In this document: piece after piece, positions 19,695-31,267 of the stretch
How positions within the stretch are numbered: the first letter of the stretch is position 1
How the letters are laid out: each line of letters starts with the position of its first letter
From: Hydra vulgaris
Taxonomy: Eukaryota; Cnidaria; Hydrozoa; Anthoathecata; Hydridae
Direction: 5' to 3'
Assembly: GCF_038396675.1 (NCBI RefSeq)
Contig: NC_088931.1
Coordinates: forward strand, 62,264,501-62,328,500
Length of the DNA: 64,000 bases
Notes under the pieces: generated by a model
Told to the model about the DNA's origin: nothing
What the model saw: the letters and a program-made list of their open reading frames with translations, nothing else
Databases searched by the model: none
Position numbers and translations under genes: made by a program

Positions 19695-21002
19695 ATGGGT
19701 GATGCGGAAGTTATCGGACAAAATAAAAACGTCAATAACTTATTTATAAATAAAAAAACAAACTACTAATATATATTTTTTAAATAAAGCATTTATCTTT
19801 TAATAAAAATATATTATTTTTTATATGAAAAAACACCACCATCTGCAATTGGTCTCAATTTTGCTCTGACGCCTTTCATATGCGACTGTAAAAAGTTTAA
19901 ATCAATTTCTTGTAGTTTTAGTTTAATGCGATCAATCAAAACTTGCTCTGTTGAAGCTTGCCAATCTCCCTCGTGAACCTTCTGTGCCAAATGTCCCCAA
20001 AAATTTTCAATTGGTCGTGCTTGAGGCACATTTGGGGGATTGATTCTTTATCAATGTAATAGACATATTGGTCCATCCAATTTAGAGAATCTTTAGAATA
20101 ATGAGAACTTGCTAAATCTGGCCAAAATAAATAGTTAAAGTCTCCATGATACTTGTGAATAAATGGAAGAAGTCGTTTTCCTAAACATTCATTAATATAG
20201 ATTGATGAATTGATCGCTACAGCCTTGGAAGTGCGAAACAATGGCTCGGACATACCATGGTCAGATATGGCTATCCACATTAATAATATTTTTGGAAATT
20301 TCTCTTTTCCTATAAAACGAACACTTTCTGGGCATGTCTTTTTTTTGTTTGTGTAGTATCCAGAATTTCCAGGCATGTTGTCCCCTGCAAAACAAAAGTA
20401 TTTTTCGTCATCGATGACTAGAAGCGATTTTGTGTTATAGAGTTGGTTAACTAGTTTCCTGCTTCTTTTCTTTGCCTTTATTTGTTGTTCTATAGTGTAT
20501 TTTGGAGTCTTTTCACGTTTTCTATATTTAATATTCATTTTTTTTAACTGACGACCAATTGTCGATTGATTTACACCGAATTTAATACCTATTTTTTTCT
20601 GACTGACCCTTTTTCGTTTGTTGACAAGTCTTGTTATTTCGGCTTTCTTTTCTCTAGTCTAGGATGTCGGACGACCCGGGTGCTTTTTATCGGAAAACGG
20701 TTGAACAGTTTTAAGTCTTTTTTAGGTTATCATATATTGTACTTCGAGCAAATCCTTCCTTTTTCAAATGATTTACGATTTATTTATTTTTTTATATTAG
20801 GTTTATTAACAAAAAACATTTTTAGTCGCTTTCGAAAAGATTCTCGTTCATCTGCATTTAACCTCATTGTAAACAATTGTGTTTCAAATAATAAAGTTTA
20901 TATTTTATAGAACGTTTATGCCTACGCATAAAACCACAAAATTTAATTATTATGCTCAAATAATGAAATTAGGATTTGTCCGATAACTTCCGCATCACTC
21001 GT
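19695..21002 (-). mobile_element. mariner-like transposon
   Basis: The ends share GTGATGCGGAAGTTATCGGA and CAAA in inverted orientation (19698 onward; to about 20999). The full TIR would start A(T/C)G(G/A)GTGATG, next to TA on both sides (19693-19694, 21003-21004). The length of 1,308 bp suits a single-gene mariner-type element. The TIRs remain nearly identical although the gene is broken. Confidence 0.88.
19814..20867 (-). pseudogene. mariner-like transposase, several lesions
   Basis: From ATG (20865-20867) it reads MRLNADERESFRKRLKMFF, then a stop, a helix-turn-helix stretch (ARSTIYDNL), a frameshift, KKHPGRPTS, a TAG, and a second helix-turn-helix (FGVNQSTIGRQLKK) into MNIKYRKREK. The catalytic region has LVIDDEKYF, YLFWPDLASSHYSK and, after a frameshift near 20035, PQARPIENFWG. 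The spacing from the second Asp to the Glu is about 36 residues, longer than the 34 of Tc1 or mariner DD34D; the exact number is blurred by the frameshift. It ends FSYKK and TAA. Confidence 0.85.
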
Positions 21003-22235
21003 TAAATGCATGTTTATAGAATATCGTCTGGCCATAACCAACTTCTTTAACCTTACAGAATAAATTTTTTTAGCAACAACATTTCAGTTAATGCTCAGGA
21101 ACTTAGATAAACAAGACAGAGAATTTATCTTGATCTTCTGTCCTACAAATAACAGAACAGATCGACTGTCGCATTTTTTTAGACTAAAAAATTTTGGATT
21201 TACGTTATCATGCTTATGTTAAATGAGGTTGTTAAATCTCATTTTTTCCAAACCTTTGGAAAAAATTGCAGTGATTGGAGACTGGGCCAAGAACACCCCC
21301 AAAATATTATACCCCGCAAACATATTAGCGTGGTAATATATTAATAAAAAACATTATTTTTTAATTCTTAAACTAAATTTAAAGTCATTGACAAGTTTTT
21401 ACATTTCATCTTTAGGCGTTGCAAAGTTCTGACCATGTCAAGTTTAAAACATCCTTGTTTTGAGTGGGTTGGAAACTTTGCATGGTCATAACTTTCAAAC
21501 ATTAATAGATAATTAAGTAAAATTTTAAAAACTCTCGATGAATTCAAAGTTAGAGTAAGATGGTAAATTAAAATATTTTCAAACTTATTTCCCTCACATA
21601 AGAGTTAGAAGAGTATACATTTTGGGTTATTTTTGTTACCACGCTTCTATCACCGCAAATTCGCCAACTAATTTTCGAAAATCCGTTTTCTTTAACCATT
21701 TTTTACTTTAGTCTGTCATCTACAATATAACACAAGATCAACGTGTCAGTGGGCCTCTTTCTGACTGAAAACCCCTTGTTATTTACACGTGATAAAATCT
21801 GAAGAAACACACTTTGTTACGAGTAAAACGTTCGTCCGAAAGAAGCACAGCAACCAGCAACTACCAACTACCACAGAGGGGGAGGGGGTGTAAACTCTTC
21901 TACCACGTGGTAGGAAAAAGTGTAATTTCGCGCGCTTACTCAAAACTTGATTTTGGTTGGTGTGCCCCTTTCGTTCGCAACGCCTCATATCTGAAACATT
22001 AATAGGTCCTGAATCCGCCACTGCCTTAAATGTCAAACTTTTATCGACGACTTTAATTACCCATGAAATTAAAAAGCTTATATTGTATAAAACAGTTGGG
22101 TTTATATGCGGGCTTCTACAGGATATTTTTTGCGATCACTTTGTTTCTATATGAAAGAATATATTATCACGCAATTTAGAACTTTAATTCAAGTATGTTA
22201 GTAATTAATTATTTTTTTTAATAACTAACAAATTA
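21003..22235. other. noncoding; part resembles the palindromic MITE at 33939
   Basis: Around 21260-21510 the order GATTGGAGACTGG, a C-rich stretch, GACCATG, a centre, then CATGGTCATAACTTTC and TTAATAGATAAT mirrors the centre of the MITE at 33939-34533. A second end-like motif, CAGTGGCGGATTCAGGACC (inverted), lies at 22007-22025. This suggests an old, diverged relative, but no clean borders were found. Confidence 0.35.
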
Positions 22236-22511
22236 AAGTAAAACCGAGTCAAACCGCACACTGATCAATAAAAATTAAATAACTTTATTTTTTTTTTTAT
22301 GTTTTTTATTAGATAGATAATAAAAATCTACATAAGGTAATATAAATATATGTTAAAAAGATAATAATGAAGTTATTGAAAATATTAAATGTAAAGAAAA
22401 AAGAATCGTGCGGTTTTTGGCGACATTCTGACAAAACGGTACACTTGAGAAAACATTGAATTTTTTAAATTTTAACTTTTTTTTTATAATTTCTTTTAAT
22501 ACAACTTACAT

Positions 22512-23247
22512 TTAAGAAACTATACTAAAGTTTTTATATTTTTTGCAACAAAAAAATTTAGCTCCAACTACATATTTCTTTGGTAAACATGTTTCTTTGC
22601 ACAACCCATCCCGATACATCGAATTCTCGCATTGCAACATTTCTGTGTGTAACTGTACTCGATACTTTTTACATTTTGCAACTTTTAATCGTTTGGCTGC
22701 TGGCACTTGTTCTTTATTATTGTTTTGCTAAAGTTGCTCAGCATTGTTATGCTCAGGAATTTGACTTCTTGGTATAGAGAGTCTACACTTTGGGTTAAGT
22801 TTAGCAACCTTCACGGTTTCCTTTGTTGCTTTTTCTTCATCTTTTTGTTTGAGAAACTTGATCGCATTTTCTTCGGTAATACATTTTCCACCAAGTTTTG
22901 ACATGTTGCACTGCTTCGGTTTCTTAACATGCGATTGATTTAAACTTTATTTCGATACTGTTTTTGCAACGCTCAACACATACTTGATACCTATAAAAGC
23001 TCGAAGCTGGTGTAGTTTAGAAAGATGGTAATCGGTGAGTAGTTGGAGTAGGTGCTGCAGCGGCTGTTGAAGATGATGAAGCTGTGTCTGAGCAAGTTGG
23101 TGTAGGCTGCTAAAGTTGATGAAGGTAGATTGAACGTTTGTTTGATTGCTAACGCCTTATGATTTATGTTGTTTTTATTAAGTGGAAATAAGTCATTGTA
23201 CTGGAAACCAGTTTTTGCATGCAAGCATGTAAAAAATTTACCACTCT
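22512..23247 (-). pseudogene. pogo/Tigger transposase gene, C-terminal piece
   Basis: Reads MSKLGGKCITEENAIKFL, then KCRLSIPRSQIPEHNNAEQL, a stop, and VPAAKRLKVAKCKKYR with a Cys-rich tail (MLQCENSMYRDGLCKETC, KFFCCKKYKN), ending in TAA at about 22512. The Cys pairs look zinc-binding. This tail follows the DDE domain, as in Tigger-like proteins with variable C-termini. The Ser/Thr/Pro-rich part at 23000-23240 is frameshifted. Confidence 0.55.
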
Positions 23248-23255
23248 CGTACAGC

Positions 23256-24560
23256 TAGTGAACGGAAACTTTTGGCTTCGGCCGAAACCGAAACCGAAAT
23301 TTCTGTTTCAACAATTTTTTTACTTTTCCTGTTTCGGCCGAACTTTTTTCCATTTCGGTTCAAACCGCAACCGAAATGAACCGAAACTTTTAAAAGATTT
23401 TTTTTAAGTTTTAATATAGAGTGGGATCATGCCGGTTTCCTAATTGTAATCGTTTGTTAGTAAATCAATTTTTAATTATAACAATTGTAAAAATTTTAAT
23501 TAAAATCACGTTACATTATAGTTTTAAGTTACTCTTCTCAAATCATTCTTAAAATGAATTAACATTTAAGTAAAGCAACCCAAGCCAATAGTTTCATCAA
23601 AATTTTCTCAGTGCTAAATTTTACAATTGAAAATAATCGATAAAAAAATGGTTTATGGAATCATTTTACCGTGACAGTTAGTGATTTCAAATACGGAGCT
23701 TGCAATTTGAAAATATCCCGTGGATCGCACAATCCAAAACTTCAATCACTTAGCGGACTTTCATCACATTTAAGAAGTGGTTTACTTTAAAAAATATCCT
23801 TACTGAAAAAGCAACACAACTACCGGCAGTCCTATAAATTTCAAAAATTGATTCAAAGTTTAAAGAAGGACTGAAGTTTTTTGTGCTACAGTGGCGCAGT
23901 GGTCAGAGCGCTTGCCTTAAAAGCAAGAGATCCAGGCTCGAAACGAGCTTCGGATATATTTTTGCGTCACGGTAATGAAGGAGGCGTGAACTTCCTGGTT
24001 AAATGCACTTTCGCGGTGCTCTGTGACAAAACCGTCTTCTTTAAGCACCTAAATAACAAAAAAAAAAAAAAAAAGTTTATAGATTTATATTAGAAAATAA
24101 CACTAAAAGCAAAGTTTGGTTAGGCAAAAGTAGCAAAGAGATTCCTTAGACCTCCACCAACATCTGCCAAAGTTAAAAGGTTGTTTATAACTGCTGGAGA
24201 AATTCTTTTAAATGAAAGAAACAGACTTTTGCCAGAAAACATGAAAAAAAAAATGTATTTCGCAGAGAAAATACTTCAATTATTATCTTTAATTATTGAT
24301 AATTATTGACATATTATAGCTTTTATCAAACTATGTTACATGGTGATTGCTTAGATATATGTAAAATAGTTTGTTTTTTTTGCTTTAATTCGGTGATCAT
24401 AAAAGGTTCAGGGATTTTAAACATTCGTTTTCAAATTTCGGCCGAAATTTCGGTTTCGGTTTTGGCCGAAATTTCGGTTTCGGTTTCGGCTACGGCTTTA
24501 CTGAACCGAAATTTCGGTACTTTCGGTTTCGGCTTAAATTTCGGTTTCGGTCGATCACTA
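23256..24560 (+). mobile_element. internally deleted hAT element with 8-bp duplication
   Basis: CGTACAGC flanks it at 23248-23255 and 24561-24568. The ends start TAGTGA in inverted orientation. Both subterminal regions (23260-23400, 24430-24560) carry many copies of CCGAAACCGAAA-like and TTTCGGTTTCGG-like motifs. The inside is plus strand: a BED zinc finger (about 23650-23790: VWNHFTV, KISRGSHNPKLQSL, GLSSHLRS) and the hAT C-terminal block (about 24140-24300: RPPPTSAKVKRLF, GEILLNERNRLLPENM). The catalytic core between them is missing. A SINE sits at the join. Confidence 0.85.
23880..24074 (+). mobile_element. tRNA-derived SINE (SINE-1), full length
   Basis: The head looks like a tRNA with an A-box (TGGCGCAGTGG, 23892-23902), an anticodon arm CTTGC-CTTAAAA-GCAAG (UAA, Leu-like) and a degraded B-box (GGCTCGAAACG, 23935-23945). 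The body has TTTCGCGGTGCTCTGTGACA and CACCTAAATAAC, then an A15 tail. The tail and body recur at 63768-63832. It interrupts the hAT element. Confidence 0.82.
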
Positions 24561-24619
24561 CGTACAGCAGTTTGAGCAACGGTGGAAAATTTTGTTTATC
24601 TAAATTCTAACATTTTGAG

Positions 24620-25155
24620 TCTTTGTAATACTTTGTAAGAATTTTTTCCAAGCTTGTTTGGTATGACAACAGACACCGCTAAATTTAATAATTGTAGAAT
24701 AATTGCTTTAATGGTTGTAAAATATGCGAAGAATGCTCAGGTAGACAAATCAAGATTATATTTTGTTTTTTGCACGGCGATACCACTTCCAAAGTTATGT
24801 GAGTTGTATGCCTATCTAATACTAAAATGTAAATACCACCAATTTTCTCAGTTTCGGGTATAAATACTTCTTTTAGTCATTCAATAAACGTAACGTGCTC
24901 CATCCAACCTGATTTTGAAATTGAATATTTGGTGCCAACTAGACCTTTTGCCTAGTCAGGACGAAAATTTCTTTTGGTTTTGTATATCACAAATGGATGT
25001 GCAAAACGCCCATCAGCGTTGCAACAATTGTTTACAGTATAATACATTTTTTCATTGTTGCCAGTAAGTTTAAATGCACGTCCTGTACCTTTTAGACACT
25101 CTACGGTTGCTTTGCCTTGATCACCCGAAAAACCTGTTTCATCATTCAAACCATG
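24620..25155 (-). pseudogene. pogo/Tigger transposase, DDE domain piece
   Basis: Reads NDETGFSGDQGKATVECLKG (first catalytic Asp), NNEKMYYTVNNCCNADGRF, then SGWMEHVTFIE, a stop, IYILVLDRHTTHITLEVV (second Asp, normally LDGH-SH) and ICLPEHSSHILQPLKQLF. These are DDE_1 (pogo/Tigger/CENP-B-like) signatures. Stops and a frameshift follow near 24700. The first motif is cut from its upstream half by the LINE. Confidence 0.85.
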
Positions 25156-25968
25156 CTTTTGAGTCGATTAGACGTGATTTTTTTTTCGTAATCTTTTTCC
25201 GTTTATTCCATTTATTTTATTATCTTCATATACTTTCTTCTACTGCAATTCGCTTCATATTAAAAGCTTATTTACTATCCTTTACTTTTCTACTTTAAAT
25301 TATAATAGATATATTATTTTATCTACATCCGATTCGGCGTATTTTAATTTATTCAATATAGTTTGTTTGTTTATTGTTTGTTTTAATTAAATACACATAT
25401 TTATATATTATTATATACAACTTTATAAATTATTGTGAAAAAATATATTTATAAGCAAATATTTATGCTTCAGTTCGCTTATATTTTTATAGAGTTTTGA
25501 CAGGTTTTAAAATCTTTTCAAGTTATTTTTATTTTATTATTTTCTTTTCTAGTAGTTTTAAACTTACCTTCAGGTAAGTTATCAGGTGCGTTGCACCTGA
25601 TTTTTTAATCTGTTTGTTTATTCATATTTTGAACGTTAGTTTTTCAGATCTTTATATATCTTATTCTATTTTGCGCTTTTGACAATTTTAAAACATACTT
25701 AATATACTATATAATAAATTCGTGATTATATATAATTCCGGAAAATTAGTTACATTTTTTTTTTAGAAAATTTTTTTATTATTATTATAAATAAATTGTT
25801 ATAACACGGAAAAAATAATATTATTACGTAAAAAAATAAAAAAAAATAATAAAAGGTTTTCAAAAAAAGTTTATTGAAACTTAAAGGATATAAACTATAT
25901 TAAAGAGTATTTATCGAGTTAAAAGCAAATCATATATACATACACCTTAAAATCGCTTCCACTGGTAA

Positions 25969-26710
25969 TTGCTAAAAATGGTAACACAAAAACAGCTTAA
26001 TGACGCTCTGGAAAACGCTGATAAAATTGCCAAAGAAGAGCTTAAACAAGCTCTTCGTGTAATTAAATCACTTACTGCCAGAATTGATGAACTTACTAAT
26101 AGAATTGATTTGCAGGATATTGAAATAAAGTCCCTGAAAGATAGCAAAAGTAGTGAAAAGCCTTTGTTATCTAAATTAGTTGAACAAGTCAGCAAACCCG
26201 GTACATTAACAAACGTAGCTGTAGTGAGCGCGCTCAATAAGCATAATAAGGACGTGACTAATAGAGAGAAGAGAATTGTTGTGTTTGGTCTACCTGAATC
26301 TGTAAAAACTCAACCAAGCGATATAACTAAAGATGACACCGCGGAATTCAAAAAGGTTATGGCATCCTTAAATAAATCAGTCAATATAGTTAGAGTTAAA
26401 CGTTTCAAAAAAAAAAAGAACTTTAATTCTGGTAAACCTGGTCCTTTTAAAATTGAAGTTGATTCGGTATCTATCAGAAACGACGTTATAGCATTGGCAA
26501 AACAATTAGCATCGGGCAATTTTAAAGATATATTTATACGCCCTGACCGCACAGCAGCAGAACAAAGTGAATTCAATAAACTAAACTCAGAAAGAAAAGC
26601 AGCTAAAATCTGACCTTGACAAGCTCGGAAAACTTGACAAGCCCTTTAGATTTGTCATCCGCAGCGATAAAATGCGATGCATTGATGTCTCACAGGAAGT
26701 TGAAATCAAT
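25969..26710 (+). pseudogene. LINE ORF1 (coiled coil plus RRM-like domain)
   Basis: Starts MLKMVTQKQLNDALENADK. The first 90 residues are charged and heptad-like (RIDELTNRIDLQDIEIKSLK), followed by KRIVVFGLPES, an RRM-like start, and PFKIEVDSVSIRNDV and IFIRPDRTAAEQSEFNKL. The frame stops at 26611-26613, but a shifted frame continues KQLKSDLDKLGKLDKPFRFV, so a single-base lesion truncates it. The protein would bind LINE RNA. Confidence 0.7.
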
Positions 26711-26909
26711 GGACGTAAAAAAGCATCCTTTCATCAAATGGAGAGATGCACAAGCAGCCAGAATTGCAAAAACACAATGAATCAAAGTGTTTATCTGCGA
26801 ATATTTATTTAAATGCATTAAATACAAAAATAAAATCTGCTAAACCTAACCCTAAAAATACATTTTAAAAATGTTTTTGTACTAACGCAACTTCCCTTAA
26901 TCCGGATAA

Positions 26910-29605
26910 AATGAACGAATTATCTGCACTTTGTGACATAAACATGTATGATTTAATTTTTATTTCTGAGACATGGTTTACTGAAATATCTGCTTCTCAA
27001 TTGAACAACTACTCACTAGTAAAGAAAAATCAAACTAGTCACGGTGGAGGTGTTGCTATCTACATCTGATAACTGATCATAACTGATCGTCATCTAAGAG
27101 AGATCTTAAACAAGAGCAACTCCGAGCAAATATGGTGTGAAATTTAAATCGGTAACAAAATTGTTCTTATTGGTTGTGTCTATAGACCACCTTTATCGAA
27201 TATAAATGATATAAATAAAACAATTATATTGGCAAAGCAAGCTGTTGATAGAAAAGCGTATAGTTGTATGTTACTAGCAGGTGATTTCAACTTTCCGGAT
27301 ATCAAATGGCACGATGATGACAGGATCGAATAACTAAGTGGTCAAAATAGTGCGGCAAGTGTTTTTCTTGATACTTTGGCTAATCATAACCTAGAACAAT
27401 TAGTTGATTTCTCAACATTCGAAGCATCTAATGGTAAAGCAAAAAAACATATTGGATTTAATTATTACAGACTTATCAACAAAAGTAATCAACTTATCTA
27501 GCTCTCTGCCGTTAGGTAATTCATCACAAGGTCATCGCATATTGAGTTGGGATTATGTCGTCCTTTCTAAAAATGAGACTATTTTTTCTCAAACAAAAAG
27601 TAGGACTTCAATAAAGGTGACTATATAAATTTCGGTAAAAAGATTATGGAAACTAACTGGAAGCAATTATTTAAAAATAAAAACACTAATGAGTGCTATG
27701 AACTTTTCTGCAATAAATATAATTAACTCAGCAAGCAATTTATTCCGTTAAAAAAGTCCAAACCACCCGTAATGCGCCGTGGATGAATAAAGAGGTACTG
27801 GCTATGATAAAGCAAAAAAAACAACTTGGCAATTACTTATCTGCGACTAACTGGCGATCAGCTGATTCGTAAATATAGGAAACTAAGAAGCCAAGTGCAG
27901 AAAGCATGTAAACGTCGTGTTCGAGTATTTGAAGCACAACAAGCATCAGATAAAAGTAATCCAAAAAGGGTGAACGCTTATGCTAAGGGGCAACAGAATG
28001 TTTATGTATCTATTAGTGCTATATCTGATGCAAAAGGTGAAACGTTAACAGAAGGAATACATATCGCAAACAGACTTAACGAGCACTTCAAATCAATTTT
28101 TGTTGATGATAGTAAAAGTAGTCAGTTACCTATTTTTGAGAGAAGGCATTATCAAGAAGACTTAGGCGATATAATTATTAATTTTAAAGCGACGCTAGCT
28201 TATTTGAAAGGTTTGAACCCGAATAAATCTATTTGTGCTGATAACATTAGTCCAAAGGTACTTAAAGAATGCGCAGCTCAAATGACTTACCCTCTTACTT
28301 TACTTTACAATAAAGCACTGTCCGAAGGTTCAAGACCTACAGCTTGGAAACAGTCACACGTCACACCATTGTTTAAAAAAGGAAGTCGTCTTGATCTATC
28401 ACATCAATTCCATGTAAAGTAATGGAAAAGATTATCAGGGAACAGATAACTAAATATCTTGAAAAAACGAGCTGCATCTCACATAATCAACATGGATTTA
28501 TGTTCAAAAAAGGATGCACGTCTAACTTATTGGAGAGTGTCGACTACATCACGAAAGCGTTAAGTAAAAGAAATTTTGTCGATATTGCATTTTTGGACTT
28601 CGCGAAAGCGTTTGATAAAGTTTGTCACCGTAGACTACTTCATAAATTGAAAGCATATGGGATTAATGGCAATGTTCTAAAATGGATTGAGTCATTTTTG
28701 ATTAGTAGAAAACAGCGAACTGTTTTAGGTGAACACTCTAGCGACTGGACTGATGTTCTGAGCGGAGTTCCTCAAGGGCCTGTACTTGGTCCAATATTAT
28801 TTATCATTTATATAAACGACTTAACGATAAGTTAAAATCAGTTCATAAAATCTATGCTTACGACACTAAACTGTTACAAGAAATAAGACCTGAGTTTCAC
28901 GATGCTGATCGCCTGATCCTACAAAATGATTTAAACATTGTCACAGAATGGTCAAAGGAATGGCTGATGGCAACGGATATTGAGAGGTACCTGGGTATCT
29001 TCATATCTAATGATCTAAAATGGAATCAACACATACAGGTTGCAACACCTAAAGCGAATATGATACTTGGCCTATTAAAAAAAACATTTAGATCAAGAGA
29101 TATGAAAGTTTGGAGTAAATTATAAACTACGTATGTTAGGCCGCACCTGGAATTCGCTATTCTGGTATGGTGTCCTTACTTAAAAGGTGACATCAAAGAA
29201 ATCGAAAAAATTCAACACAAAGCAACAAAAGTACCTCATGATTTAATAGGATTACCTTACGCTGAAAGGCGTTGTCGGCTAAATTTTATTACTTTGGAAA
29301 CTCGCAGGAGACGTGGCGACTTAATCCAACAGTTTAAGCTAGAAAACGGTTTTGAGAGTATCAATTGGTATAATCCACCAATTCGCAGATCATCTTCCAA
29401 CGTACTAATGCGTGAATTCACATATAATAATGCTCGTCACAATTTTTTTACAAATCATATTGTCAATGATTGGAATAACTTGCCGTCAGCATGCAAAAAG
29501 GTTCCGTCAGTTAACGCATTTAAGAATAAATTGACAAGTATTTTTTTTCTCCAGCTGCAAACAGTACATCTTTTACTGAAGATGAGTTGCACGTTTATTA
29601 ATTAA
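26910..29605 (+). pseudogene. LINE ORF2 (endonuclease + reverse transcriptase), catalytic YADD altered
   Basis: APE-type endonuclease pieces: DLIFISETWF, GGGVAIYI, GCVYRPP, LAGDFNFPDIKW, LDLIITD. RT pieces: NPNKSICADNISPKVLKE, AFLDFAKAFDKVCHRRLL, SGVPQGPVLGPILFIIYIND, then, after a small frameshift, IYAYDTKLL where YADD is expected (Asp to Tyr), YLGIFISNDLKW, and the C-terminal HNFFTNHIVNDWNNLPSA with VNAFKNKL. Stops at 27068-27070, 27331-27333 and elsewhere. The motifs place it near the CR1/L2/Rex1 clades of the jockey superfamily. Confidence 0.85.
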
Positions 29606-29879
29606 TTCGTGCTTTAACAGCTACAAATATTGGCTTTTTAGATACTATTTGTCATAGATGTAAACTTTAATTAAAAGAAAGCAATCTTTTTTCCCTTTTT
29701 CCCAATTTTGATATCAACTTACTTGCTATAAATAACAATTACTTTTTTTTTTTACTTAAAGTTTATATTTCACAAACCATAAATTTTTGTATAATTTGTT
29801 GGTTTTGTTTGTTTGTTTTTTAATTATTTGTCATTTTATCTACGAGGACTTATTTAAATATATTACTTTTACTATCACA

Positions 29880-30275
29880 ATTCCAAGTATGCGACCCAGA
29901 AGTTATACCAGTCTGCTGATATTACTTGGCGACGTATTCAAAATAATTATCAATTATTTCTGTCGTACAAGAAGCGGCTCTTTTAGATGCTAAGTTATCC
30001 GCTTTTCTTGTTGAAATTTCTTTTGAGCATCTTTTCATAAAAGCATAAAACTAGTCTTTACCAGGCTTGCCAATTTTGAATAAGTGCAATTGTTATTCGC
30101 GTTTAAAGTAGCCACATTCAAATTCTAGGTTTTCATTTAAGGTTAAACCATAACCCTAGTCACCAAGTAATTGGAAAGCATGCACCATCAATCTTTCTGT
30201 TTCATTTGAGAGTACCGTTGTTGTACCTGAGCCATGGAAGCCTTTGTTGTTGTTGTTTTTGCGAACAAATAACAT
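29880..30275 (-). pseudogene. pogo/Tigger transposase, N-terminal piece
   Basis: One continuous frame from ATG (30273-30275) with four stop codons: GSGTTTVLSNETERLMVHAF, YGLTLNENLEF, FKIGKPGKD, FYAFMKRCSKEI, LASKRAASCTTEIIDNYF, and SHTWNCD at the LINE junction. These match the CENP-B-type helix-turn-helix and pre-DDE regions of Tigger proteins. It continues in 24620-25155. Confidence 0.8.
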
Positions 30276-31267
30276 TATGGTTTATTTTTAATTAAACCGG
30301 AATTAACACTAAGTTAATTAGGTAACGATAGTCACTTGCGAAAAACTAAACTAAGTAATTAATCGAGTGTGCGGTTTTATCAGAAAAAAGTTTTTTTTTT
30401 ACTTTTTTTATTTAACTTTTTGTTCTAGCTGCATAAAAATTGTACTAACAGAATTAAAATTAAATTTCCAACAAGTTAGTGCTAAAATTATTTTTATATC
30501 AGTTTCGATTCAAACGCTATTTTGTTCGCAACGATAAAAAATATACAAAAAATTTTGACTCCCCGTTAAATTGTATAAAATAAGAAAAAAATGGAATTGA
30601 ATCGGCATATAATTTCATCAATTCGTATTGAGGTGATAGTTCTGTATTTGAATCTTTTGATTTTTTTCATAGCCATATTCGTTTAGTTTTTATTTGATAA
30701 GTTTGATCAGTGTGCGGAACGATATGGTATGTGGTTTGACCCGGTTTTACTCTTTATAATATATATAAATTAGGACAATTTTTTTCATATAATCGTTTTC
30801 ATTTTACGACATTTTAGAGTTATTGATAAGAAACAACAATTTTGCTTTTTCAAGTTAAAAATTTTAATCAAATTTTTCCCTTTAACTTCAAACATCTATA
30901 AAATCAAAGTGGTATGATAAAATTCAAAAAAAAAATTTTTAATTTAAAAAATGAGTCCGAAAATTCCGAAGTCCGAAAAATTACATTTTAAAGCCCACTC
31001 TCTTAAAAGAGGTATTAACTGCTTATCTTCACATCTTCATTGGAAGACTCGAATTCCAAATAATAATAATATAACTTCTGAACTGTAAACACCTATTGAT
31101 TTAATTAACTTTATATTTTATATTAAAAGATGAGAAATTAACGTATTTGATTTACTACTCAATTAATAAATATGATCAAGAAAATAAATTTATTAAAATT
31201 AACAACTGAAATCGTTATTAAAAAAAAAAGAAAAGAAAAGAAATTTATCAAGTTAAATTCTATAAAT
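30276..31267. other. Tigger 5' end and DPH2 downstream spacer
   Basis: Bases 30276-30754 are the noncoding end of the Tigger element. The rest is AT-rich spacer. AATAAA on the minus strand (plus-strand TTTATT at 31187-31192), about 75 bases past the DPH2 stop, could be its poly(A) signal. Confidence 0.55.

Larger units (their letters stand above)
25155..29880 (+). mobile_element. CR1/L2-like LINE inserted in the Tigger transposase gene
   Basis: It lies between the two halves of the Tigger gene: WNCD ends near 29890 and NDETGF starts at 25149 on the minus strand. It contains a T-rich 5' region (25155-25960), ORF1 (25969 to about 26710) and ORF2 with endonuclease and reverse transcriptase (about 26910-29605). 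The exact ends are uncertain; the 3' end lies between 29630 and 29880 and lacks a clear poly(A). Confidence 0.78.
22236..30754 (-). mobile_element. pogo/Tigger-type transposon, split by a hAT and a LINE
   Basis: The ends share GTAAAACCG(A/G)GTCAAACC and, further in, CGCACACTGATCAA, with TA at both borders. A 17-base insertion distinguishes the right TIR. Removing the hAT (23256-24560) and the LINE (about 25155-29880) leaves roughly 2.5 kb with one minus-strand transposase gene in three pieces, all in the right order and orientation. This makes it the oldest layer of a four-element nest (Tigger, hAT, SINE, LINE). Confidence 0.8.

Noticed and set aside
21779-22036. Small gene near a G-rich stretch
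   Set aside because: No family motif; the region looks like a MITE end (CAGTGGCGGATTCAGG) and unrelated sequence.
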